DNA of 6,061 bases, taken from the NCBI GenBank assembly GCA_045531895.1, contig JAZSEW010000031.1, positions 1-6,061 of the forward strand. The letters run 5' to 3'. The translations under genes and the position numbers were made by a program. The number at the start of each line of letters is the position of its first letter. Positions within the stretch are counted from its first letter, which is position 1. Below the pieces are notes generated by a model that saw only the letters and a program-made list of their open reading frames with translations, was not told where the DNA came from and searched no databases. Of this stretch, positions 1 to 5,643 are shown piece after piece. This DNA comes from SIG299 sp045531895 (GTDB lineage: Bacteria; Bacillota; Clostridia; Lachnospirales; Lachnospiraceae).

Positions 1-309
1 GGTTTTGAATGGATTAATGCTGATGATGGTGACAGAAGTATTTACAGCTATTACCGCAAAGGTAAGGAAAACAAGAACCGCATTCTTGTTGTTCTGAATA
101 TGACACCGATGCGTCGCGAGAATTACAGTGTCGGCGTACCGGCAAAGAAGAAATATAAGTTAATTCTTAACAGTGATGATAAGCGTTTTGGCGGTAACGG
201 AGGTGCAATTCCGGCAGAACTTACTGCGCAGAAGGGCGAATGTGACGGAAGAGATTATTATCTTGAGTTCAATCTCCCGGCTTACGGAGCAGCATTATTT
301 GTATTTTAG
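1..309 (+). CDS. glgB: 1,4-alpha-glucan branching enzyme, C-terminal end (partial)
   Basis: The window opens inside this gene, and the frame is open from base 1 to the TAG at 307-309 (102 codons). The readable part is the C-terminal beta-sandwich domain of GlgB, the GH13 enzyme that introduces alpha-1,6 branches into glycogen in the cytoplasm. Family hallmarks seen: GFEWINADDGDRSIYSYYRK at the start (E. coli GlgB has FEW..DD..RSV at the equivalent place), then ILVVLNMTP, the LNSDD segment, a GGNGG stretch, and a hydrophobic ending (LPAYGAALFVF). The catalytic barrel lies upstream of the window. The ATG at position 100 is an internal methionine, not a start. metF begins 34 bases after the stop with no terminator between, so read-through is likely. 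I am confident of the family; only the tail is visible. Confidence 0.88.
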   Translation, partial: GFEWINADDGDRSIYSYYRKGKENKNRILVVLNMTPMRRENYSVGVPAKKKYKLILNSDDKRFGGNGGAIPAELTAQKGECDGRDYYLEFNLPAYGAALFVF

Positions 310-343
310 CAGTACCGGATTGTCGCTGTAAAAGGAGTAAAAG

Positions 344-1210
344 ATGAAAATTTGCGAAATTTTTGAGCAGAAAAAAACAGTGTTTTCTTTTGAGGTATTC
401 CCTCCCAAGAAAACCAGTTCCATTGACAGTATTTATTCAAAGTTAGGCGCCTTGTCGGAATGTAAGCCTGATTTTATCAGTGTAACTTACGGTGCAGGCG
501 GCGGCGGAGCCAGTGTTTTAACTGCAGATATCTGTAAGGCAATTCAGGAGCAGTACAATATTCCTGCCATGATGCATTTAACCTGCGTAAATTCCAGCAA
601 AGAATCTGTCGAGGAAGTTCTGAAATTAATCGAGGAGTACAAAATTGAAAATATCCTTGCTCTCCGTGGCGATATCGTTCCGGATTTGCCCAGACAGACG
701 GATTTTATGCATGCGAATGAATTGGTTACTTATATAAAAGCACGAGGCGATTTTCATGTATCCGGAGCTTGTTACCCTGAGGGACATCCCGAGAGTGATA
801 ACATGATAGACGATATTTTGAATTTGAAAAGAAAGGTGGATGCAGGTGCCGAGCATCTGGTATCCCAGCTTTTCTTCGACAATAATATGTTTTATGAATT
901 TCAGGAAAAGGCCCGTTTGGCAGGCATAAATGTGCCCATTGAAGCCGGAATCATGCCGGTTGTAAACAAAGCACAGATTGAGCGTATGGTTACTACTTGC
1001 GGAGCCAGCCTTCCTGCAAAATTCGTTAAAATGATGAATCGCTTCGAGCATTCTCCTGAGGCGCTTCGCGATGCCGGAATTGCTTACGCCATTGACCAGG
1101 TTGTGGATTTGATGAGCCAGGGTGTGGATGGTGTTCATCTGTATACCATGAATCAGCCTGAGGTTGCGAAGAAGATTAGCGATGCGGTAGCATCTTTACG
1201 TTCATGTTAG
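344..1210 (+). CDS. metF: 5,10-methylenetetrahydrofolate reductase
   Basis: Flavoenzyme that reduces 5,10-methylene-THF to 5-methyl-THF, the methyl donor for methionine synthesis (and, in acetogens, part of the methyl branch of acetyl-CoA synthesis). The 288 residues match the usual bacterial MetF length and form one TIM-barrel domain. Motifs seen in order: FSFEVFPPK (14-22), whose Glu17 matches the catalytic Glu28 of E. coli; SVTYGAGG (46-53); HLTC (78-81); LALRGD (105-110), with Asp110 equivalent to E. coli Asp120 near the flavin; CYPEGHPES (143-151); SQLFFDN (174-180); GIMPV (202-206); HLYTMN (265-270). The start is fixed by AAAGGAG at 331-337, six bases upstream. No promoter is evident in the 34-base gap after glgB, and no SAM riboswitch or other methionine control element fits there. 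An unknown membrane-protein gene follows 24 bases downstream. Confidence 0.95.
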   Translation: MKICEIFEQKKTVFSFEVFPPKKTSSIDSIYSKLGALSECKPDFISVTYGAGGGGASVLTADICKAIQEQYNIPAMMHLTCVNSSKESVEEVLKLIEEYKIENILALRGDIVPDLPRQTDFMHANELVTYIKARGDFHVSGACYPEGHPESDNMIDDILNLKRKVDAGAEHLVSQLFFDNNMFYEFQEKARLAGINVPIEAGIMPVVNKAQIERMVTTCGASLPAKFVKMMNRFEHSPEALRDAGIAYAIDQVVDLMSQGVDGVHLYTMNQPEVAKKISDAVASLRSC

Positions 1211-1234
1211 TAGAATGTAAAAGAGGAATAAGAT

Positions 1235-1888
1235 ATGCTTAAGATCTTTAATAAAATGACAATACTTGGTATTGCTACGATAATACTTGGTTTTTACCTG
1301 GTTGGTTCCGGTGCGGTAGAGTTTATTTACCTTAGCCGACCTGCAGTAAATTTGTATGAGTCTACAGATTGGTCGATATTGGAAAAAGGGACACATATAA
1401 GTACTGATATAGATTTTATAGATTCTTATTTTTATAATAGATATGATGATAAAACCGGTAAGGAAACATCGCGTGTGTATTTAATTCCGAATCTGATATT
1501 TACGGAAGATGAAGTATATATTCAAGAGTATATTGGCATTATGGCAAAAGCCGAAGACGGATTCGGACCATATGAATCTGCGGTTCAAAGCAGTATCGCG
1601 TGGTGGTTTGATGCTACCGGCGAGGCAGAGTTTCCGAAACCAACCCTCCGGGTTAATGGTTATCTTAGAGAAATGAAGGATGAAGAAAAAGAGAGTCTGG
1701 TACAATTTATTTCTGATAATTGGAGCATCAGTGCTCAAGAAGCAGAGCAGTACATTTGCCCATATGTAATTGTTACCTGTAATATTGCGGATACTGCTAA
1801 AGGCACCGTGTTATCTTTTGTTATTGTTCTGATGGGTTTTGGTACTGCCGTATGGGGAGTAATTTCAGGAATTAGAAGAAGATATTAA
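1235..1888 (+). CDS. Unrecognised two-helix membrane protein with large external domain
   Basis: I do not recognise this 217-residue protein. It has a hydrophobic segment near the N-terminus (about 9-33, ILGIATIILGFYLVGSGAVE within it), a mostly polar central region (about 34-188) rich in acidic and aromatic residues, a second hydrophobic segment (about 189-213), and a basic tail, RRRY. Positive charges at both ends (K3, K7; R214-R216) suggest both termini are cytoplasmic and the central part lies outside the membrane. The first segment has no clear signal-peptidase site. The central region contains SIAWWFDATGEAEFPKPTLR (120-139) and two cysteines (175, 182). The start has AGAGGAA at 1222-1228, six bases upstream. 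It begins 24 bases after metF and is probably cotranscribed, but nothing ties it to folate metabolism. A real gene is likely from the RBS, spacing and coherent topology; function unknown. Confidence 0.82.
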   Translation: MLKIFNKMTILGIATIILGFYLVGSGAVEFIYLSRPAVNLYESTDWSILEKGTHISTDIDFIDSYFYNRYDDKTGKETSRVYLIPNLIFTEDEVYIQEYIGIMAKAEDGFGPYESAVQSSIAWWFDATGEAEFPKPTLRVNGYLREMKDEEKESLVQFISDNWSISAQEAEQYICPYVIVTCNIADTAKGTVLSFVIVLMGFGTAVWGVISGIRRRY

Positions 1889-1980
1889 ATAAAAATTATG
1901 TACATTTGAGGCGGGATGCGGGCCTCTGCTATCTGCTTTGTTGCATATTTACAGGTAAGAGATGCATATAATAAAAGTGG

Positions 1981-2009
1981 TTGACAAACGCCCCACCACC
2001 TAGTATAAT
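1981..2009 (+). promoter_or_regulatory. Consensus sigma-A promoter of the tRNA-Ser gene
   Basis: A perfect -35 box TTGACA (1981-1986) and a perfect -10 box TATAAT (2004-2009) are separated by the ideal 17 bases. Transcription would start near 2016, giving a leader of roughly 59 bases before the mature tRNA at 2075. Such an unregulated-looking strong promoter is typical of stable RNA genes. The 92 bases before it (1889-1980) hold only a weak hairpin and a pair of TGCATAT direct repeats. Confidence 0.88.
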
Positions 2010-2074
2010 AACATTTGTGTCGGAAGGCGTGCTATATGAAACATACACATATTGGTAAGGTAGTTTCAGGCTAT

Positions 2075-2162
2075 GGAGAAATACTCAAGAGGCTGAAGAG
2101 GCGCCCCTGCTAAGGGTGTAGGTCGGGCAACCGGCGCGAGGGTTCAAATCCCTCTTTCTCCG
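2075..2162 (+). tRNA. tRNA-Ser (anticodon GCU)
   Basis: The 88 bases fold as a class II tRNA. Acceptor stem: GGAGAAA (2075-2081) with TTTCTCC (2155-2161), discriminator G2162. Anticodon stem: CGCCC (2102-2106) with GGGTG (2114-2118), enclosing the loop CTGCTAA, with anticodon GCT at 2109-2111 reading AGC/AGU serine codons. Long variable arm: GTCGG (2122-2126) pairs with CCGGC (2131-2135) around a GCAA tetraloop, the serine hallmark. T arm: GAGGG (2138-2142) with CCCTC (2150-2154) and loop TTCAAAT. CCA is not encoded (the following bases are TTG), so it must be added by a nucleotidyltransferase. The gene stands alone between its own promoter and terminator. Confidence 0.97.
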
Positions 2163-2171
2163 TTGAAGATT

Positions 2172-2203
2172 AAGCGAAAGTTCGAAAGGACTTTCGCTTT
2201 TTT
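2172..2203 (+). terminator. Intrinsic terminator after tRNA-Ser
   Basis: A 12-bp stem (2172-2183 with 2188-2199, one T-G wobble at 2182/2189) is closed by a GAAA tetraloop (2184-2187) and followed by a T run (2198-2203). It begins ten bases after the tRNA and ends the single-gene transcript, isolating tRNA expression from the pnuC promoter downstream. Confidence 0.93.
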
Positions 2204-2224
2204 ACATGTCAAAGACTACTTATA

Positions 2225-2252
2225 TTGAAAAGTACAAAAAGTATGTTATAAT
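2225..2252 (+). promoter_or_regulatory. Promoter for the pnuC leader transcript
   Basis: TTGAAA (2225-2230, one mismatch from consensus) lies 16 bases before a perfect TATAAT (2247-2252). The -10 box is preceded by TG at 2244-2245, making it an extended -10 promoter. Predicted start is near 2259, so the transcript would carry about 150 untranslated bases before pnuC. A second TATAAT at 2257-2262 has no matching -35 box. The spacer holds two copies of AAAAGTA (2228-2234, 2237-2243). No NiaR-like palindrome is seen here, unlike the nadA/nadB region. Confidence 0.75.
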
Positions 2253-2280
2253 CAATTATAATAGAAACAAAGAATAAAAC

Positions 2281-2366
2281 ACATAATTCTGCCACCGGGT
2301 AGAGAATGCAAAGCATTCGTAGGTATATCATTAGGTCTTAGAAGATATACTTGCGGATGCTTTTTT
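2281..2366 (+). promoter_or_regulatory. Candidate riboswitch or attenuator leader of pnuC
   Basis: This untranslated RNA segment can form competing structures. (a) A hairpin pairs ATTCT (2286-2290) with AGAAT (2303-2307); an alternative inner stem is CTGCC (2289-2293) with GGTAG (2298-2302). (b) GAATGC (2304-2309) pairs with GCATTC (2313-2318), perhaps together with TGCC (2290-2293) and GGTA (2322-2325), leaving ACCGGGTAGA as a purine-rich internal loop. (c) A 17-bp terminator starts at 2313. States a and b share 2304-2307, and b and c share 2313-2318, so a would permit termination and b would prevent it. That is the logic of an OFF riboswitch acting on a transporter gene. The known NAD+-II riboswitch class (pnuC motif) sits in front of pnuC genes, so NAD+ or a related pyridine compound is the natural ligand guess. 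I cannot confirm the class consensus from memory. Confidence 0.62.
2310..2366 (+). terminator. Conditional intrinsic terminator in the pnuC leader
   Basis: GCATTCGTAGGTATATC (2313-2329) pairs along its whole length with 2344-2360 (17 bp, three G-U wobbles, no bulge) around a 14-base loop, followed directly by TTTTTT (2361-2366). AAA at 2310-2312 can extend the stem into the T run. It lies between promoter and gene rather than after a gene, 43 bases ahead of the pnuC start, so it can only make sense as a regulated stop. If the first six bases of the stem are taken by 2304-2309, the remaining stem is separated from the T run by six bases and should no longer terminate. Confidence 0.87.
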
Positions 2367-2409
2367 AAAAGTAGTTTTATTAGTGAATACAAGATGAAGG
2401 GAGAAAAAC

Positions 2410-3105
2410 ATGCGCAAAAACATGTTTAGCACATATTTTAAGAAGTCAGAGATAGTACTGTGGTGCGTATCGGCTTTTTTGATTACCGTATCTTTTATAG
2501 TGTTTGACAGGAGTAACGTGCTGACGTTGGCAGCTTCTCTTATCGGAGTGACTTCCTTGATTTTTTGTGCCAAGGGGAATCCCTTTGGACAGGTGCTTAT
2601 GATTCTGTTCAGTATTCTATACGGAATCATATCCTATGGATTTGCTTATTACGGTGAAATGATTACTTATTTGGGAATGACGCTGCCCATGGCAGTTTTT
2701 TCCCTGATTTCCTGGTTTCGGAATCCTTATGAAAAAAATAAGGCTGAAGTGAAAGTAAATCGTATTACGCTCAGAGAGACCATCTTTTTGTGCTTTTTAA
2801 CCGTTGTTGTTACAGCTATATTTTATTTCATATTGGATTTTTTCCATACTGCCAATATGGTGCCGAGCACGGTTTCCGTAGCAACAAGCTTTGCGGCGGC
2901 GTACCTGACATTCCGCAGAAGTCCCTATTTTGCGCTTCTTTATGCCATGAATGATGTGGTTTTGATCGTTCTTTGGGTGCTGGCGGGTCTGGAAGATATA
3001 AAATATATCTCCGTTGTAGTTTGCTTTATTGCATTTTTGGTAAATGACTTATACGGATACATCAGTTGGAAAAAAATGGAGAAACGCCAAACCGGCCCTA
3101 ACTAA
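2410..3105 (+). CDS. pnuC: PnuC-family transporter, probably nicotinamide riboside
   Basis: Integral membrane protein of 231 residues, the usual PnuC size, with about seven hydrophobic segments (roughly 14-32, 37-53, 60-80, 83-103, 122-144, 172-193, 197-216). PnuC proteins are facilitators that move vitamin-type nucleosides across the membrane; uptake is driven by phosphorylation inside the cell. Recognisable family features are KGNPFGQVL (55-63), YYGEMITYLGMTLPMA (80-95), SWFRNPY (101-107), TSFAAAYLTFRR (159-170), and a late NDVVLIVLW segment (181-189) where the substrate-binding Asn and Trp are expected. Relatives PnuT and PnuX carry thiamine or riboflavin; the nad neighbours and the lack of a TPP or FMN riboswitch favour nicotinamide riboside. 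Start supported by AAGGGAG at 2397-2403, six bases upstream. The riboside kinase needed for trapping is not in the window. The gene converges on nadA with a 12-base gap. Confidence 0.9.
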   Translation: MRKNMFSTYFKKSEIVLWCVSAFLITVSFIVFDRSNVLTLAASLIGVTSLIFCAKGNPFGQVLMILFSILYGIISYGFAYYGEMITYLGMTLPMAVFSLISWFRNPYEKNKAEVKVNRITLRETIFLCFLTVVVTAIFYFILDFFHTANMVPSTVSVATSFAAAYLTFRRSPYFALLYAMNDVVLIVLWVLAGLEDIKYISVVVCFIAFLVNDLYGYISWKKMEKRQTGPN

Positions 3106-3117
3106 TTTGTTATGAGC

Positions 3118-4035
3118 CTATGACATCTTCAGCATGGCATCAATGCAGTTCTTGGCTCCTACTCTTATTTCATCATCCAACAGAATTTCTTCACCGGCTT
3201 CGCCTAAGATGCACTGGTACACATCCATTAAGGTAGTCAGACGCATATCCTGGCATACGCAGGACTTAGACAGAGCGTAGAACTTCTTGTCCGGATGCGT
3301 AAACTGCAAATGTTGCACAATACTGTTGTCGGTGCCGATGATGAATTCTTGGGCGGCATTTTCGGCTGCGAATTTCATAATGCCTGTGGTACTTCCGGCA
3401 TAATCAGAAAGCGCAGTGACTTCTTTCTTACATTCGGGATGAACAAGAACGAGGGCGTTTGGATGCTTTTTCTTAGCACTTAAAACGTCTTCCGGCGTAA
3501 TCCGCATATGTACCGGGCAACCGCCTTTGATAAAATGAAAGGTCTTTTCGGGTACTTGTTTTTCAATCCAGGAGCCTAAATTACAGTCCGGAATAAAAAG
3601 AATTTCCTCGTTCGGAAGATTTTTAACGATATTCAAAGCAGATGCGGAGGTTACACAGATGTCGCATTCGGTTTTGAGTTCGGAAGTTGTATTAATATAT
3701 GCAACCACCGCCGCACCGGGATATTGTTTCTTAATCTCACGTAATTCCTCTACGGTTAACTGCTCTGCCATTGGGCAGCCTGCATCCGGGTGAGAGAGGA
3801 TGACTTTCTTGTCAGGAGAGAGAATTTTAGCCGTTTCTGCCATAAAACGTACGCCGCACATCAGCAAGGTTTGCTGGGGCGCAGTCTGGGCCTGTTGGCT
3901 TAAACCGAAAGAGTCACCGATAAAATCAGCTACTTCCAGAATGTCCTGGGTTTGATAAGCGTGTGCCAAAATGCATACGTCTTTTTCTTTTTTTAACCGG
4001 ATGATGGCTTCCTGTAAATCTTTCGTATTGTACAT
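3118..4035 (-). CDS. nadA: Quinolinate synthase (iron-sulfur enzyme)
   Basis: Condenses iminoaspartate from NadB with dihydroxyacetone phosphate to give quinolinate, the second step of de novo NAD synthesis, using an oxygen-sensitive [4Fe-4S] cluster. At 305 residues it is the compact form seen in thermophile and clostridial NadA. The three expected cluster cysteines are present: Cys87 (AGCPMAEQ), Cys173 (GGCPVHMR) and Cys261 (CVCQDMR), matching Cys83/170/256 of the Pyrococcus enzyme by my alignment from memory. Substrate-site motifs LAHAYQ (23-28), FMAETAKIL (64-72), AYINTTSELK (112-121), VTSASA (128-133), VHPEC (198-202) and GSTTGI (214-219) are intact. Start chosen at 4035 because GGAG (4045-4042) lies six bases upstream; the ATG at 4047, adding four residues, has AAGGA only four bases away. 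Divergent from nadB; convergent with pnuC. Confidence 0.95.
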   Translation of the reverse strand: MYNTKDLQEAIIRLKKEKDVCILAHAYQTQDILEVADFIGDSFGLSQQAQTAPQQTLLMCGVRFMAETAKILSPDKKVILSHPDAGCPMAEQLTVEELREIKKQYPGAAVVAYINTTSELKTECDICVTSASALNIVKNLPNEEILFIPDCNLGSWIEKQVPEKTFHFIKGGCPVHMRITPEDVLSAKKKHPNALVLVHPECKKEVTALSDYAGSTTGIMKFAAENAAQEFIIGTDNSIVQHLQFTHPDKKFYALSKSCVCQDMRLTTLMDVYQCILGEAGEEILLDDEIRVGAKNCIDAMLKMS

Positions 4036-4071
4036 ATCTGTCTCCATTCTGTCCTTTTTAATTTTGATGTT

Positions 4072-4100
4072 ATTATAAGATGTATACAAACATGTGTCAA
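4072..4100 (-). promoter_or_regulatory. nadA promoter (minus strand)
   Basis: Read on the minus strand, TTGACA (4100-4095) and TATAAT (4077-4072) are both perfect and 17 bases apart, with transcription starting near 4065 and a leader of about 30 bases. The -35 box lies inside the first palindromic operator (4089-4110), so a bound repressor would directly cover it. Confidence 0.87.
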
Positions 4101-4110
4101 GACATATGTT
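4089..4110. promoter_or_regulatory. NiaR-like operator 1 (nadA side)
   Basis: A 22-bp inverted repeat: half site AACATGTGTC (4089-4098), central AA, then GACATATGTT (4101-4110). One arm position is mismatched (G4094 against T4105). The TGTC...GACA core with ACATGTG arms resembles what I recall of sites for NiaR (YrxA), the niacin-responsive repressor of de novo NAD genes in Firmicutes. It covers the nadA -35 box and abuts operator 2 exactly. The niaR gene itself is not in the window, so the identity of the binding protein is inferred. Confidence 0.76.
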
Positions 4111-4137
4111 GACATGTGACAAGACACATGTTATGAT
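4109..4137 (+). promoter_or_regulatory. nadBC promoter (plus strand)
   Basis: TTGACA (4109-4114) and TATGAT (4132-4137, one mismatch) are 17 bases apart, with transcription starting near 4144, 48 bases before the nadB ATG. The -35 box straddles the junction of the two operators and the spacer is wholly occupied by operator 2. The two -35 boxes of nadA and nadB are only eight bases apart on opposite strands, so two polymerases are unlikely to bind at once. Confidence 0.83.
4111..4132. promoter_or_regulatory. NiaR-like operator 2 (nadB side)
   Basis: A second 22-bp imperfect palindrome, GACATGTGAC (4111-4120), central AA, GACACATGTT (4123-4132), with mismatches at the outermost pair and at A4119/A4124. 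It starts exactly 22 bases after operator 1 starts, roughly two helical turns, so both sites face the same side of the DNA and could be bound cooperatively. It fills the spacer of the nadBC promoter. Confidence 0.74.
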
Positions 4138-4191
4138 AACCTCGAAGTAACGTATACCTATTTTAGATAAAATCAGGTGGAGGACACACAT

Positions 4192-5643
4192 ATGAGAAAA
4201 TGTGATGTTTTAATTGTGGGAACAGGATGCGCCGGTCTTTATTGTGTATTAAATCTCCCCAAGGATAAGAAAATTATCATGCTTACCAAAGCGAAAGTGG
4301 AGGAATGCGATTCTTACCTTGCCCAGGGCGGTATCTGTGTACAGCATGACGAGAATGATTTTGAGCCTTTTATGGAGGATACGCTGAAAGCGGGACATTA
4401 TGAAAACACCCGGGAAAGCGTGGAAATCATGATTTCCCATTCCAGGGATACCATTGACGATTTAATCGGATACGGTGTCAGATTTTGCCGGAATAAGGAC
4501 GGCGAATTAAAGTATACCCGTGAAGGCGGTCATGGTAAGCACCGTATTTTACATCATAAAGATATTACCGGTGAGGAAATCACCAGCACGCTGTATGCCA
4601 GAGTAAAAGAACTGGATAATGTGGAAATTATGGAAAACACCGCCATGATTGACATTTTGGCTACAGACGGACAGGCTACTGTGGATTTAAGGTCTAAGCG
4701 ATTTCCGGAAGGAACTTTGGCGGCAAAGGCGGCAGCCAAAGAATTCCTCAATCATAAAACCGGTGAGTGTTTCGGAGCGGTTATTCGTCTAAGTGATGGT
4801 ACGTTAGATACCATCTATGCGGATTGTACCGTAATGGCAACCGGTGGTGTAGGCGGCTTATATCGCTATTCAACCAATTATCGGCACTTAACCGGTGACG
4901 GTGTGGCCTTGGCATTAAGACACGGCATTGCCACCAAGGATGTGGATTATGTGCAGATTCACCCTACAACCTTTTACAGTGAAGATATTTCCGACCGAAG
5001 CTTTTTGATTTCCGAATCTGTCAGGGGCGAAGGTGCAAAATTATATAATAAAAATATGGAACGTTTTGTGAATGAGCTGATTCCCAGAGATAAATTAACT
5101 GCGGCAATCCGCGAACAGATGGCCAAAGACGGCACCGAGCATGTGTGGGAAGATATGCGTCCCATTCCGGAGGAAGAGCTGATTTCCCATTTTCCGAATA
5201 TTTTAGAATATTGCAAGGACCACGGTTATGACGCAACGAAAGAGTGTATTCCGGTAGTACCCGCCCAGCACTATTTTATGGGAGGTGTGAAGGTAGACAA
5301 GAACAGCCAGACTTCCATGGAGCGTCTCTACGCCATCGGCGAGACCGCCTGCAACGGTGTCCATGGTAAAAACCGTCTTGCCAGCAATTCCCTTTTGGAA
5401 AGCCTTGTTTTTGCTAAGGTGGCAGCGAAGGATCTGCTGAAGTACGAGCCATTGGATATGGACGAGGATTTTAGCAACATGGAAACCAAGGTAGAGATGA
5501 AAACAGACAAGAACGGTCAGGTCGTGGTTACCAAGGTATGTACCTTCCTGACACCGGATTACAGCAAATACGAAGATATAGATAAATGGAATGAAGAAAA
5601 TCACCAACTTGTATTAAATGAAATTAACAGGAGGAATGAATAA
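4192..5643 (+). CDS. nadB: L-aspartate oxidase, short C-terminus
   Basis: FAD enzyme that oxidises L-aspartate to iminoaspartate, the first step of de novo NAD synthesis; in an anaerobe fumarate is the likely electron acceptor. Of 483 residues, 1-50 carry the Rossmann FAD site (VGTGCAG, 9-15; SYLAQGGI, 41-48). Catalytic-region motifs follow: QIHPTTF (255-261), SESVRGEGA (274-282, Arg278), PAQHYFMGG (357-365, His360), YAIGETACNGVHGKNRLASN (380-399, Arg395) and SLLESLVF (400-407). After that only about 75 residues remain, lacking the usual C-terminal helical domain of the roughly 530-540-residue enzymes of E. coli and Bacillus. A 30-40 residue Ala/Lys-rich insert sits at about 160-192. ATG 4192 is chosen over an in-frame GTG at 4177 because GGAGG (4179-4183) lies eight bases upstream of the ATG and overlaps the GTG. 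The stop overlaps the nadC start by one base. Confidence 0.94.
   Translation: MRKCDVLIVGTGCAGLYCVLNLPKDKKIIMLTKAKVEECDSYLAQGGICVQHDENDFEPFMEDTLKAGHYENTRESVEIMISHSRDTIDDLIGYGVRFCRNKDGELKYTREGGHGKHRILHHKDITGEEITSTLYARVKELDNVEIMENTAMIDILATDGQATVDLRSKRFPEGTLAAKAAAKEFLNHKTGECFGAVIRLSDGTLDTIYADCTVMATGGVGGLYRYSTNYRHLTGDGVALALRHGIATKDVDYVQIHPTTFYSEDISDRSFLISESVRGEGAKLYNKNMERFVNELIPRDKLTAAIREQMAKDGTEHVWEDMRPIPEEELISHFPNILEYCKDHGYDATKECIPVVPAQHYFMGGVKVDKNSQTSMERLYAIGETACNGVHGKNRLASNSLLESLVFAKVAAKDLLKYEPLDMDEDFSNMETKVEMKTDKNGQVVVTKVCTFLTPDYSKYEDIDKWNEENHQLVLNEINRRNE
5629..5634 (+). promoter_or_regulatory. nadC ribosome binding site inside the end of nadB
   Basis: A perfect AGGAGG, eight bases before the nadC ATG, is formed by two arginine AGG codons near the end of nadB. 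With the TAATG stop/start overlap this indicates translational coupling of nadB and nadC and fixes the nadC start at 5643. Confidence 0.9.

Noticed and set aside
100..309. A separate small protein starting at 100
   Set aside because: The same frame is open back to base 1 and the upstream codons continue the GlgB C-terminal domain.
626..1138. 170-codon frame antisense to metF
   Set aside because: Lies wholly within a well-conserved gene on the other strand; the translation has no recognisable family.
1908..1926. Possible terminator hairpin GAGGC/GCCTC after the membrane-protein gene
   Set aside because: The stem is only five base pairs with a nine-base loop, and no T run follows, so it is not a convincing terminator.
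1942..1969. Direct repeat TGCATAT (1942-1948 and 1963-1969), 21 bases apart, just before the tRNA promoter
   Set aside because: Seven A/T-rich bases with a self-complementary core; easily chance, and a consensus promoter needs no activator.
2257..2262. Second TATAAT downstream of the pnuC -10 box
   Set aside because: No -35-like sequence at the right distance; the upstream TATAAT has both a -35 box and an extended TG.
4036..4191. Longer nadA reading frame starting at 4191 on the minus strand
   Set aside because: It would translate through the nadA promoter and both operators, adds residues unlike NadA, and has no supporting start signal; the family N-terminus begins near MYNTKDLQEA.
5203..5607. 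134-codon frame antisense to nadB
   Set aside because: Shadow of the nadB coding strand with no ribosome binding site or family resemblance.
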